Source: a virus. Taken from it: DNA of 64,000 nt. Below the pieces are notes generated by a model. The model made no database searches and was not told where the DNA came from. It saw only the letters and a list, made by a program, of their open reading frames with translations. The DNA lies in the IMG/VR virus record IMGVR_UViG_3300035661_000029, positions 1-64,000 of that record, one strand, 5' to 3'. Below, one piece after another: positions 30,651 to 39,229 of the stretch. The position numbers were made by a program, and so were the translations under genes. The stretch's first letter is position 1, and each line of letters starts with the position of its first letter.

Positions 30651-32551
30651 ACTTTAGTGCTAAGAGCTTGGTTAGTAGGTGACTGAAGAATGTTTCGTAC
30701 AGATGGCTTATGCGAGCTGTAGTCACCACGACGATCAGTCTCAAGGTACAACCAGCGGTTCTTTACCATTGAGAAGCGGTAAAGGCGTGGTGGTAGCTTA
30801 AGATGCGCTGGATAGTTAAGACGGTAGTACTCACCATCGGTTGCCGTTGTAACGTCTGGCAGCTTGTATCCCTCGGTGAATGGTTGACCATCTTTTGGAA
30901 GGCCATCTTCGATGTAGAGATTAGGCTTAGCGCTTGAACCAGCAGCAGGTGGCTGACCTTTTGCATTTGATGGTGGCATGATAGGGTGAAGCTTGACAGC
31001 ATCAAGCTCTCTACCATCTGCGGAACCAGTTTCTGGAACCTTGTTAGCAGCGGCAGTAATAATCTCTTCTGTTTGTGTGAGCGGTGTGTCATCTATCTGC
31101 TCACCAATTCCATCTGAAAGAATGGAATCAGCAACAAGGTACTTCTGAGTATCAATTGTTCCAAAGATGTCGCGTGTCTCTTGAGATGGGAGAGCTTGAG
31201 CAGCAGAAAAGCGATAGACAGTTGGTCTCCACGACGTGCTGAATCCTTCTGATGCCCAACCAGTGTCTGTAACTTCAAGGAACTTTCTAACTGGACGAAG
31301 ATTTTGGTCGTACTGAAGCTCAGGAATAACCTCAACAATGTCACCGACAACGATAGGTCTACCTATCAATGAGACCATTGTAGCAAAGGAGACCGTGAAT
31401 GAGTATGAGTCAAGGATGGACAAACCAAAGCGGCTCAAGTCAGACATTGAGTCAGCAGGAGAGTACATCGCCTTCATGAAGGTTGGTTCGAGAGCGTAGT
31501 CACGATCGCGGTTCTCATTGAAGAACAGGTCTTGAATGTTGTTGATGTCCGTCGGAACAGTGTCGGTAATGTCAAAGGAAATAACTTCCCAGCTACCGCT
31601 ACCAGTAAACATTGTAGGCGTAACTCTAACAGCTCTTGTCGTCACTACGTGCTTGAAGTTCAACGTCTGTGGAAGCGGTGATTGAATAAGGTTGTACATA
31701 CCAAGGCGCTTCCAAACGTAGTTGATCTGGAAGCTAAACATATCGCCAGAAGCGAAGCTAGTAACGCCTTGATTGATTGTAAATGATGCATAGGTTGTTT
31801 GGAAAGGTGAACCTATGGTAGCTACTCCAAGGTTCAAGATAGAACCATTTGCAAGAGTGGTAGATACAGAAAATGAAGTAGGAGAGGTTGCGATAGCTCT
31901 GACCATTCCCTGACTTACGTTAGGACCAAGGACGGTAATAGCTATCGTGCCATCACCAGTTCCAGTAAAGATAGGAGAAGTTGCCTCACATGAACCATCT
32001 GAAATTTCAACCTTTACTTGGCGAGCATACTCATTAGGAGTATTTGCCTGTGTGATGCTAATTGAACCAATGCTGGTCCACTTTGACTTTTGTGGGTCAT
32101 ATTCTGACTCACCACTGTAAACTGTCTTTACGCCAAAGTCAATACCAATGTAGGCAAAGCCGGCGATAGCACTTCCCACCTGAGATGATTTCCAAGATGA
32201 GGAACCCGAATTAATACCTGACAGAGGATAGCCAGGGTAGGACGTTGACGAGAACAAGCTTCCTTGACTGAGAACTGAACCATTACCCTGCTCGTGGACA
32301 CCAAGCATCTTGAAGAGATTGATTGGAGCTCCAGAGATGTTGAGCTGTTCAGCTACGTATGTCTCCTGGCGTGTCTGATCATTAGCAGCACAGACGTCTT
32401 GGGTTAAACCAGAAATCTGCCAGGTGCCAGAGTCTAAAGTAGGAGCTGCGTATGTTGCTAGCGCGGAGGTGTTTAATCCCGTCTGTGCGCGAGAACCATC
32501 TGGATTGTTAATACTTCCAGCGCCATTTTCGCAAGGTAATGTCTGGGGCAT
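30647..32551 (-). CDS. Large neck/virion protein, possibly gp14-like
   Basis: 634 residues. It occupies the gene 14 position between gp15 and gp13 genes. A central stretch reads PIVVGDIVEVIPELQYDQNLRPVRKFLEVTDTG (given here in parts: VVGDIVEVIPE, KFLEVTDTGW), like the interface segment of gp14-type neck proteins, then TVYRFSAAQALPSQ. The N-terminal 320 residues are beta-rich with a galactose-binding-like feel (YSGESEYDPQKSKWTSIGSI; QVKVEISDGSC) and are absent from T4 gp14 (256 residues). The C-terminus has PRLYRFSMVKNRWLYLETD. Likely a neck protein with an added surface domain; moderate certainty. Confidence 0.5.
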   Translation of the reverse strand: MPQTLPCENGAGSINNPDGSRAQTGLNTSALATYAAPTLDSGTWQISGLTQDVCAANDQTRQETYVAEQLNISGAPINLFKMLGVHEQGNGSVLSQGSLFSSTSYPGYPLSGINSGSSSWKSSQVGSAIAGFAYIGIDFGVKTVYSGESEYDPQKSKWTSIGSISITQANTPNEYARQVKVEISDGSCEATSPIFTGTGDGTIAITVLGPNVSQGMVRAIATSPTSFSVSTTLANGSILNLGVATIGSPFQTTYASFTINQGVTSFASGDMFSFQINYVWKRLGMYNLIQSPLPQTLNFKHVVTTRAVRVTPTMFTGSGSWEVISFDITDTVPTDINNIQDLFFNENRDRDYALEPTFMKAMYSPADSMSDLSRFGLSILDSYSFTVSFATMVSLIGRPIVVGDIVEVIPELQYDQNLRPVRKFLEVTDTGWASEGFSTSWRPTVYRFSAAQALPSQETRDIFGTIDTQKYLVADSILSDGIGEQIDDTPLTQTEEIITAAANKVPETGSADGRELDAVKLHPIMPPSNAKGQPPAAGSSAKPNLYIEDGLPKDGQPFTEGYKLPDVTTATDGEYYRLNYPAHLKLPPRLYRFSMVKNRWLYLETDRRGDYSSHKPSVRNILQSPTNQALSTKV

Positions 32552-32552
32552 A

Positions 32553-33253
32553 TTATGCGGCCTTTCTGTTTAGAGCAGCTTGACGCATACGTTCACAGGA
32601 ATCCTGTGAACGTATCATTCCAATTTTTGCTTTATTTGAAAGAGCTATTTGTGCTCTAGTTTCCAAACTCATAGGTGCCTTTTTCTTTGCTGCTGACAGC
32701 TTCTTACGATGATTTTCTTTTTCTTCATCTGATCTATTATTTAGACTATTACTGGTGATCTTGGAAAGTTTTGTTTTGTACTCTTCATCATTAGCTAATC
32801 TAGCTTTAACTTCTTTCTGAGCAGTCCGCATCTTCTGTCTCACTTCTTTGCTACGTTTCTGTCCAGTATTCTTAGCAACTCTGTTTGTGATCTGTTCTGG
32901 AGATTGTTTGGGAGCTATATAGCCATCTGCCAATCTTTGTGCCCACGTTTTTTCAATCCTTCAGAAACTTTTATCTTTGTCTCTTCTTTTAGAGAAGAGC
33001 CGTGCTGATTTCCCGTCCCACCGCTTCTAATATTCATACACATAAGGTCTGATCTAAGTTCAGGATTTATTAGAATTTCAATAAAATGTTTCTCTCTACC
33101 GTGTTTCTTTATTGAACGTGATAGAATTGAACCACTTCCTAAATACCCACCATCTAAATTATCTGTCGAGTGCATGCCCAAATAAAACTTCTTGGCGACA
33201 ATGCACGTCGTTTTATAAATTGCATGATATTTTCTCTGTTCAGCTCTATTCAT
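32553..33253 (-). pseudogene. GIY-YIG homing endonuclease (Seg-like), frameshifted
   Basis: ATG 33253 follows AAGGAGAAATT. The first part has a GIY-YIG domain: HAIYKTTCIVAKKFYLGMHS, GGYLGSGSILSRSIKKHGRE, then NUMOD-type SLKEETKIKVSEGL. At an A6 run near 32940 the frame changes: the stop comes soon in the first frame, while the other continues WAQRLADGYIAPKQSPEQI and Lys-rich NUMOD3-like repeats to 32553. One additional A would join them. So it is a recent frameshift, a slippage site or a sequencing error. It sits between the neck genes and would make a gene-targeting nuclease if intact. Confidence 0.75.
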
Positions 33254-33298
33254 AATTTCTCCTTGTGAAATTTTTATAGAACATTGCAAAAATGTGCC

Positions 33299-35170
33299 CT
33301 AGCCAAAGAAAAGTGCCGCGTTACCAAAATTAAGACCACCATTACCAACTTCATAGTCGGTGATCTGTCGAAGAAGCTCTGTCTGTTGTTCGGTGGAGCG
33401 CTGAAGCAGGCTTTCACCATTCAAGGTGATGCCACCATTTGCACCTGGAAGAGAGCTCGTGTACTTGGAACGAATCTCGCCAAGCATTTCCCAAAGTTCA
33501 GACTGTGCCCATCCTTGGAGCCACTGCTTAGCCCAACGATCAAGAAGAAGTTCCTGCTCTGTACGTTCCATTACGACTTCAAGTACAACGCGTTCCTGTT
33601 CCTGGTTAAGGTTGCGAAGGATAAGAAGCTGACGAGTAGCTTCATCCCACGTAAAGACAATGTTACCAGCGAAAATCTTCTCATAGGATTCAGCTAGCTG
33701 AGCCATCAAGTGAATTGAAAGGATGTCAACGTTCGAACCCTGGTAAAGCTGGTTGAAGAATGCTTGAGCATACAAACCATTTTCAGCTGAGATGGAGCTA
33801 ATGCCAAGCTGGCCAATCCGGTGAACCTTCAACACGTTCACGATCTTGTCAGTCTTGTCACGCGGATCATTTAGATAGTACAGTGTCTGACCGCGCTTAA
33901 GCGTGTAAGACACGTGACGGTGACTGTATGCATTGTCGGCCCTACGGCGGAATTCATCAAGCGCGTTGTCAATAGCAACGTTAAAGTGATCTTCATTTAG
34001 CTCGTTACAGACAGCTGGCCATCCAAGCTGGTTCTTCAAAATCTTGATTAGGCGAAGACGCTCGGCATATGAGCCGTCTGTACCTACTCCGACCTTATCA
34101 GAGATCGGGGTGCCAGCGCTAGATGTGTCTGCGCGAGACCATCCCGTTCCAACCCAAACCATTAAGGATGAAGTGGAGGTATTGTAGAAGAAGTCACCGA
34201 TCTGCGGTATGTATGGGTCAAACGTACCACCAATCAGGTTAGACTGGGCAATGCTTACAAAGCTACCACCAGCGAAAACGTGAACCAAGTCAGGTGAAGG
34301 ATCAAACCACTGCCCAAGACTGTAGAACTTAAGCGAGTAGGTGGCGGGTGCTGCTATGACTGCCTGGATGGATAAATAGGCAAAGTCGCCAGTGACAGCT
34401 GAAGTAGGAAGAGATGAAACGCTCGCAATGCTGTTGAATGGAGCCCATGCAGCTCCAAGCTTTACAAGGGTGTTGGTTGGGTCACAGATGACCCACTGCG
34501 TACCATCAAAGTATTTAAGGTGTTGATCGATGCTGTTGAAGAACAGCATGCTCTTCTCAATTGGAAGGGAATCACCGATTGGAACTGTAGCTTGATTACT
34601 CTTAATCCAAGCTGACATCTGATCATTCCATACCAGCACACTGTTAGCTGTTGGGTCAAAATAGATTTGACCGTTGACTGGATTGTCTGGAGGGAGGATG
34701 GCAGAAGGGATCGAACCCGCGTAGGAGTTAGAAGACTTCTCAATAACGCTGTTTGAGTCAAGTGGGTATGATTGCTGACCAAGCGTGTAGTATTGAAGAA
34801 TGTTTGAGGCAGCATGGATCGAAGCGAAGTAGATCTTATTTGGGTCTACATTAGTAACATCAACGTACGTCTGTTGAATATTGTCACCGAAGAAACCGTA
34901 GAAGGCGGCAACGACTTGAGCTGTGTCGATCTTATCAGCAGGGGCTGCCCAGTTTGATGATGCAATGTAGCGGGTACCATCTGTTGGAAAGTTGACAGCA
35001 GAAAAACGCTCTTCTGACAGAAGAACTACCGCGCCAGCATAGGTTGCTGAATTAACAGGTAGGTCCCAGGAAATTCTAAGCGTGGTTGGGTTTGTCTTAA
35101 TGACGGTTAGAGTCATAGCTCTACCATCATTCCAAAGCTCGTGCGTTGAGAGTTGAAGCTGATCTGACAT
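33299..35170 (-). CDS. 13: Neck protein gp13-like with long N-terminal extension
   Basis: 623 residues from ATG 35170 (T4 gp13 has 309). The C-terminal half matches gp13: ELNEDHFNVAIDNALDEFRR, AYSHRHVSYTLKRGQTLYYL, KIVNVLKVHRIG, and WAKQWLQGWAQSELWEMLG with GANGGITLNGESLL. The N-terminal half is additional: several degenerate repeats of the form G-x-(I/F)-(Y/F)-(F/Y)-(D/N)-x(5-7)-L-x-(V/Y)-(W/F)-x(3)-W (NGQIYFDPTANSVLVWNDQM; LKYFDGTQWVICDP; GDFFYNTSTSSLMVWVGTGW), typical of fibre or carbohydrate-binding surfaces. So the neck may carry surface decorations. A late-type octamer is 32 bases upstream. Confidence 0.8.
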   Translation of the reverse strand: MSDQLQLSTHELWNDGRAMTLTVIKTNPTTLRISWDLPVNSATYAGAVVLLSEERFSAVNFPTDGTRYIASSNWAAPADKIDTAQVVAAFYGFFGDNIQQTYVDVTNVDPNKIYFASIHAASNILQYYTLGQQSYPLDSNSVIEKSSNSYAGSIPSAILPPDNPVNGQIYFDPTANSVLVWNDQMSAWIKSNQATVPIGDSLPIEKSMLFFNSIDQHLKYFDGTQWVICDPTNTLVKLGAAWAPFNSIASVSSLPTSAVTGDFAYLSIQAVIAAPATYSLKFYSLGQWFDPSPDLVHVFAGGSFVSIAQSNLIGGTFDPYIPQIGDFFYNTSTSSLMVWVGTGWSRADTSSAGTPISDKVGVGTDGSYAERLRLIKILKNQLGWPAVCNELNEDHFNVAIDNALDEFRRRADNAYSHRHVSYTLKRGQTLYYLNDPRDKTDKIVNVLKVHRIGQLGISSISAENGLYAQAFFNQLYQGSNVDILSIHLMAQLAESYEKIFAGNIVFTWDEATRQLLILRNLNQEQERVVLEVVMERTEQELLLDRWAKQWLQGWAQSELWEMLGEIRSKYTSSLPGANGGITLNGESLLQRSTEQQTELLRQITDYEVGNGGLNFGNAALFFG

Positions 35171-35201
35171 TGATATCCTGACAATGTGAATTGTTATCAC
35201 A

Positions 35202-35209
35202 TATTTATG
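35202..35209 (-). promoter_or_regulatory. Late-type octamer variant CATAAATA, gp13
   Basis: Lies 32 bases before the gp13 start codon at 35170, at the strand switch. Confidence 0.5.
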
Positions 35210-35285
35210 CTATCTAACAGGATTACGGTGTCTTTCAGATTTAAAGGATCACTTCAAGTAAATAAAGAAACAGTGGAGAACATTC

Positions 35286-35510
35286 ATGAGCATCAACGAT
35301 CGTACAAAAGCAAAGAGGCACCTTTACATGCCAGGAGATACCGTATCAGGCGTGATCAAGAAGTACAACCTCTTTGACATCTCAAAGCAAGAGATGGACG
35401 CTATGATTGAAGAGTACAAGCAGATAAATGCACCTGGTGTTATTAAGCCAGGAATGAGTGCCCTGATACCAATTCTAGTGCGTCATCACGATGCTGTCTT
35501 TAACCGTTAA
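35286..35510 (+). CDS. Small LysM-like protein
   Basis: 74 residues on the plus strand, alone among minus genes. AGTGGAGAACATTC precedes the ATG. MPGDTVSGVIKKYNLFDISK and PGVIKPGMSALIPIL frame a LysM-type fold (GDT at the start, N-x-P...I-x-P-G-x-x-L-x-I-P at the end). LysM binds peptidoglycan; in virions such domains occur on baseplate proteins (T4 gp53). It may be a small baseplate or tail component. Its end overlaps the convergent gene by 11 bases. No octamer is evident in front. Confidence 0.6.
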   Translation: MSINDRTKAKRHLYMPGDTVSGVIKKYNLFDISKQEMDAMIEEYKQINAPGVIKPGMSALIPILVRHHDAVFNR

Positions 35511-35712
35511 GATGTTCGTTTAGAGTATCGATGTAGGCTTCAAGTTCAATCTTGCGGGTTGCCATTGCAGCCAATGTGTTGTCAACCCTCATAACCCCGT
35601 GACTGCGGGTCTGACGGCTGTAATCAACTCCTTGAAGGCGGCCAATGCTGGCGGAAACAAGCTTATGTTCCGCGATTAGCTTGTCAAGGTATTCTTGTGA
35701 GAAGTGCTGCAT
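35500..35712 (-). CDS. Hypothetical 70-residue protein
   Basis: The start at ATG 35712 follows AAAGGATAACT. It is helical, MQHFSQEYLDKLIAEHKLVS at the N-terminus and a C-terminal helix KIELEAYIDTLNEHL, likely a coiled coil. Not recognised. It converges with the LysM gene. Confidence 0.6.
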   Translation of the reverse strand: MQHFSQEYLDKLIAEHKLVSASIGRLQGVDYSRQTRSHGVMRVDNTLAAMATRKIELEAYIDTLNEHLNG

Positions 35713-35812
35713 ATAGTTATCCTTTATGGTTATTTTTCTGGCGAGCAAGCGCCTTAGGAAGTTCATCATGTTGATTGATTATAAACCAGTGACAAGCTGA
35801 TAAAAACTTCAA

Positions 35813-36208
35813 TCAGAACATTTCTGAAAGCTGGTCATCATTGCGGTCTGCTACTATCTTTTCTATCCTACGACGCTCACGGTAAAGTGAAAGCAGGAAG
35901 TAGCTGCTTAGGAACATGAACACCCCAGTGAAGAGATTAGGAAGCAACCAGTCCATTGCTGCAAAGTCATGTCCATTTGTATAAATGAAGTAGATACGGT
36001 AGAAGAAATTTAAGCCTGATACAATAGCCACGCAGGCGGTAATGTAACCATGCGCGAGAACACCACTGTCAATCTCATGGTTATACTTTATCCAGATGTA
36101 CTCTTGGTAGTAGGAGATGAACGGTATTAGAACCCATCCGCCAAGTAGCGCTGACATACCCGAGACAAACGATACGAGGATTGTTAGGGGCACGTAAAAG
36201 TCTTCCAT
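35813..36208 (-). CDS. Integral membrane protein with about three segments
   Basis: 131 residues. Hydrophobic segments: about residues 5-30 (LTILVSFVSGMSALLGGWVL), 53-75 (GYITACVAIVSGLNFFYRIY) and 88-108 (LLPNLFTGVFMFLSSYFLLS), then a charged tail (YRERRRIEKIVADRND). A holin is one possibility for such a small late membrane protein, but no lysozyme gene lies next to it in this window and topology alone does not prove it. It abuts the packaged polyprotein gene. Confidence 0.65.
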   Translation of the reverse strand: MEDFYVPLTILVSFVSGMSALLGGWVLIPFISYYQEYIWIKYNHEIDSGVLAHGYITACVAIVSGLNFFYRIYFIYTNGHDFAAMDWLLPNLFTGVFMFLSSYFLLSLYRERRRIEKIVADRNDDQLSEMF

Positions 36209-36209
36209 G

Positions 36210-37607
36210 TTACAGGCTCGCTAAGTGTTCTTTATCTTTCTTGCCCAAGCACTTTTCCGCAGCTGCGATAATTTGTGCCTTATACTTATGCACTTGCTTG
36301 TTACCAAGTGCATCGAATGTTACGAGATCAGGCTTAGTTCCCGGCTTACCAAAAACAACATTGATGCCATAATAGTAATCATCTTGCGCATCAGCATCTG
36401 GTCCCATAACAAGTACCATCACCCCATCTGGCTCATGGGAGACATTAGTACCTTTAAACTGTTCTGCCTCATCAAGGCGCCCGCACAGCAGCTTCTTAAC
36501 TGCCAGCTGAAGGAAACTTTCCTTCAGGCCTTCATTCTTTTTGATAGCACACTTTTGCTCGCTAACAGTATGGAGCTTGTGCTTAAGACAGTCGTCAAGC
36601 TCCTTTTGAGCTTGCTCGTTGGCGGCAAAATCACCAGCAAGTACAGAATACTTTTCATTCTTAGCTTCCAAGACCTTGCTCATCACTCTGCGACCATAGG
36701 ATTCCTGCTTCTGTGTTCCGAGAGCTCCAAGTGGGTGAACTGCCATATATGCGTCGATAAGGTCCTTAGTGAAGTTCTCATCGTAATCAAAATAGTAGTT
36801 AGCTGAGTTGCGGCCTATGTCCTTCTCAGCCATCTTCTTTCCGGCTTCTAGGATATCCTTTTCTGTTTTAAGATCAGCTGGTAGGCGCTTTGCGATGTCA
36901 TCAGCGTAGCGCTCTTCCTTTTCCTCTGACGATGAATTTTCCTTTGAAACTTCTTCAGACTCCTTGATCATAAGGTGGTCTGATGCTCCAATGCCGCGAA
37001 GGCTCTTAGCATTAAACTTCATTGTTTCTTTTGTCTTGTGATCATAGACTATGATGGTTGTTGGGGTAATTTTCTCGATGTTGAACTTACCGTACAGCCC
37101 ATCGTCAGCGCCCTTGACTGACTGGCAAACCTTCACAATGTCACCAACAGCATACTCTTCCTTAACGTCACGTCGCTTCTTTAGCTCTTCCGCGCGTTCA
37201 AAGTCCTTATCCTCGCTACCATGTCCCTTCTTGCGGTCAGCTATCTTGTAGCCGATTAGCTTCATGAGCTGCTCGTCAGCTTCGTACTTAGTAGGATAAA
37301 CCCATTCCTTCTGCTCTTTCCAATCCCTGGCATCAGAGATGATAGCCCATTCATGATTGCGCTCCTCAACCTTGTAGAACGTCTTCACAGTTTCCCACCA
37401 ATCTTCACCTGCATACTTAGCATCCAGGTTCTTCATCTTAGCTTTCATTTCAAAATCCATCTGATCATTAGCTAGCTTAAGAACGTTAGCTAGCATTTTT
37501 GGATCAGCATTAGACTTCTTAAGCTTTTCATAGCGCGCGAACGCCTGAGCAGCGGTTTCATGCTTAAGCTTTGCTTCTTGGATTGTAGTTAGTTGATGGA
37601 TGAGCAT
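36210..37607 (-). CDS. Putative packaged core polyprotein
   Basis: 465 residues. The leader MLIHQLTTIQEAKLK matches the QL-x2-I-x-E-A leader of neighbouring core proteins. Further gp21-type sites followed by Ala/Ser occur at E216 (IKE), E254 (ILE), E314 (VLE), E363 (LKE) and E380 (LDE). Segments between them are small: a helical Lys/Glu region, an SH3-like piece (AVGDIVKVCQSVKGADDGLYG), a helical piece with NYYFDYDENFTKDLIDAYM, and a C-terminal beta domain (VMVLVMGPDADAQDDYYYGI). No enzyme motif is seen. By T4 precedent it would be cut in the prohead and the products kept with the DNA. Confidence 0.65.
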   Translation of the reverse strand: MLIHQLTTIQEAKLKHETAAQAFARYEKLKKSNADPKMLANVLKLANDQMDFEMKAKMKNLDAKYAGEDWWETVKTFYKVEERNHEWAIISDARDWKEQKEWVYPTKYEADEQLMKLIGYKIADRKKGHGSEDKDFERAEELKKRRDVKEEYAVGDIVKVCQSVKGADDGLYGKFNIEKITPTTIIVYDHKTKETMKFNAKSLRGIGASDHLMIKESEEVSKENSSSEEKEERYADDIAKRLPADLKTEKDILEAGKKMAEKDIGRNSANYYFDYDENFTKDLIDAYMAVHPLGALGTQKQESYGRRVMSKVLEAKNEKYSVLAGDFAANEQAQKELDDCLKHKLHTVSEQKCAIKKNEGLKESFLQLAVKKLLCGRLDEAEQFKGTNVSHEPDGVMVLVMGPDADAQDDYYYGINVVFGKPGTKPDLVTFDALGNKQVHKYKAQIIAAAEKCLGKKDKEHLASL

Positions 37608-37633
37608 GTTTGAACCCCTAAAAGATATTACTT

Positions 37634-37641
37634 TATTTATT
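37634..37641 (-). promoter_or_regulatory. Late-type octamer variant AATAAATA
   Basis: Lies 27 bases before the start of the 465-residue polyprotein gene. Confidence 0.5.
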
Positions 37642-37675
37642 GGTTAAAGGCTCTGTAGAGATGCTTCGGTGACTC

Positions 37676-37886
37676 TCAGCTGAAGTACTTAATCACCTGT
37701 GGGTTGCGACGCTTAAAATGAAGGCCATGACTCCCTTTAGGACTGCCTAGCTTCATCTGCTTTCTTCTGCCAAAGGTTGCTTGAGAGTATCCCCTGAAGT
37801 AAGGTCTTTCTCTAGGATGCTTCTTGTGGTAGGCATCAGGCTTGTAGCGGGTTTACCAGCAGATTTTTGCCCTGAATCCAAAGTCT
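37676..37886 (-). pseudogene. Small, very basic protein, frameshifted
   Basis: A 58-codon open stretch without a start reads TRYKPDAYHKKHPRERPYFR, then ATFGRRKQMKLGSPKGSHGL and KRRNPQVIKYFS. In another frame just before it, TLDSGQKSAGKPAT could be its N-terminus, joined by one base change at the CCC of AAACCCGC. A GATAAATA octamer lies directly upstream. Strongly basic and aromatic, it could be a DNA-binding or capsid-associated peptide. It fills most of the gap between gp23 and the polyprotein gene; the rest (37608-37675, 37887-37969) holds the promoter-like octamers and the gp23 terminator. Confidence 0.4.
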
Positions 37887-37890
37887 GGAT

Positions 37891-37898
37891 TATTTATC
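37891..37898 (-). promoter_or_regulatory. Late-type octamer variant GATAAATA
   Basis: Between the gp23 terminator and the broken small basic gene. Confidence 0.45.
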
Positions 37899-37912
37899 TG
37901 TTCCGGGGCATG

Positions 37913-37942
37913 AAAAAGGAGATCCGAAGACCTCCTTTTTTA
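37913..37942 (-). terminator. Terminator with UUCG tetraloop after the capsid gene
   Basis: On the minus strand GGAGGTC-TTCG-GATCTCC forms a stem closed by the very stable C(UUCG)G loop, flanked by an A-run and followed by TTTTT. It starts 28 bases after the gp23 stop. Confidence 0.9.
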
Positions 37943-37969
37943 CTTTAGCTTACTAGCTTCTTTATTCGA

Positions 37970-39208
37970 TTAAATGAATGAAAGGTTAGCTACGCTGATC
38001 CGGCCATAATAGTCGGCAGAGTTGCCAAGAGACGTTGCGCTTGAGGTAAAGGTAGCTTTACCATAACGTGTCATCAAGGAAACGTGTGGGTTGAACGTAT
38101 TAGGATCAACAACAACACCAGAAGACATAAGAGGAATGTATGGGCAGTAGAAGTAACCAGCGTCCATTTCACCAGAGCCACCCTTGAAGCCCACTAAGAT
38201 TGGTTCTGTACCTTGATCGTGATAGATGTAGGTGTAAACCTTGATGGAACCGTTAAGAGTACCAACAAGCTTCGTGTTGTTTGGACCATCGAAGGAACCG
38301 GAAACAGCTGGTGCGAAGACAGACTTAGCAGCAGACTGAAGAACGGAAACTACAAGTGGAGAAACAACGATCCAGTTAGCTGGTCCACGACGTGTCTTAC
38401 GAGCGATTTCGTTAGCGACCTTGTTGATAAGAACACCAATAACTGCGTGACGGTCGCCAATGTAGTTAGGCACACCAGTGAATGAACCAGCCATATCGAA
38501 GGAAGCAGTTGTACCTGCAAGAGCGATAAGGTCATTAATCAATTCATTGTCAACGTCAGAAACAACTGCTGCAGAAAGAGATGCAGTGATTTCAGCTTCA
38601 AGGTCAAGACCATGAGATGCCTTCAAATCCTGCATAGCTTCTGGGGTCCAACGTGCTTGCAACTTACGTGAGCCAGCTGTAACAGTTTGCTTCAATACTT
38701 CAAGAGTAAGAGCACGACCACCGAATGCTTCGAAGTCGGAAGTAGCAGCAGCAACACCAGTAGAGGTACCAGCGGCTGGGCCACCTGCAGGAGCAGCAAC
38801 GTCAGAAGTAGAGTAGAAACGCTTTGTCTTGCTGTTGTTACCGAAGATTTCATCGCCAGAGGAGATGTCATCAGCTGTACCACCGTCAAGAGTGCCTGCA
38901 AGAGCTGTAGTAGCTACAGTTTCTGCAAACAAGAAACGCATAGAGTATACAAGACCAACTGGACCGCTCATTGGCTGTACACCAACAAGTTCAGTAGCAA
39001 TTGTGCCAGGGATAATACGGCGAATCATAGGGATAACGATCTTTTGGAAGTTACCGATTGCGCCAGCGGTGTTTGTACCAGCAGCTGCAGTTTCTTGCAA
39101 GTGCTGAAGTTGGTTGTCAAGAACCGGAGCTAAGATTCTCTTCTTGCTTTCTGATAGACCTTCAAGAAGGGTATCTTTGGTTTCTTGCCAGTTTTCATAT
39201 AGTTCCAT
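37970..39208 (-). CDS. 23: Major capsid protein gp23
   Basis: 412 residues, shorter than T4 gp23 (521). Conserved capsid text: FQKIVIPMIRRIIPGTIATE, LVGVQPMSGPVGLVYSMRFL, and near the end LMTRYGKATF. The N-terminal pro-piece is short: a predicted gp21 cut at HLQE39-TAAAG, with LSE20 as another site. Strong terminator and scaffold gene on either side. No vertex protein (gp24) paralogue is seen in the window. HK97-type fold is known for the family. Confidence 0.95.
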   Translation of the reverse strand: MELYENWQETKDTLLEGLSESKKRILAPVLDNQLQHLQETAAAGTNTAGAIGNFQKIVIPMIRRIIPGTIATELVGVQPMSGPVGLVYSMRFLFAETVATTALAGTLDGGTADDISSGDEIFGNNSKTKRFYSTSDVAAPAGGPAAGTSTGVAAATSDFEAFGGRALTLEVLKQTVTAGSRKLQARWTPEAMQDLKASHGLDLEAEITASLSAAVVSDVDNELINDLIALAGTTASFDMAGSFTGVPNYIGDRHAVIGVLINKVANEIARKTRRGPANWIVVSPLVVSVLQSAAKSVFAPAVSGSFDGPNNTKLVGTLNGSIKVYTYIYHDQGTEPILVGFKGGSGEMDAGYFYCPYIPLMSSGVVVDPNTFNPHVSLMTRYGKATFTSSATSLGNSADYYGRISVANLSFI

Positions 39209-39229
39209 TGAAATTCTCCTTAGGACTAA

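Noticed and set aside
34374-34381. GATAAATA on the plus strand inside the gp13 gene
   Set aside because: Wrong direction, mid-gene, no plus-strand gene follows within several hundred bases; probably chance.
36225-36806. 193-codon plus-strand ORF opposite the polyprotein
   Set aside because: No ribosome site, no domain; the minus strand gene is well supported.
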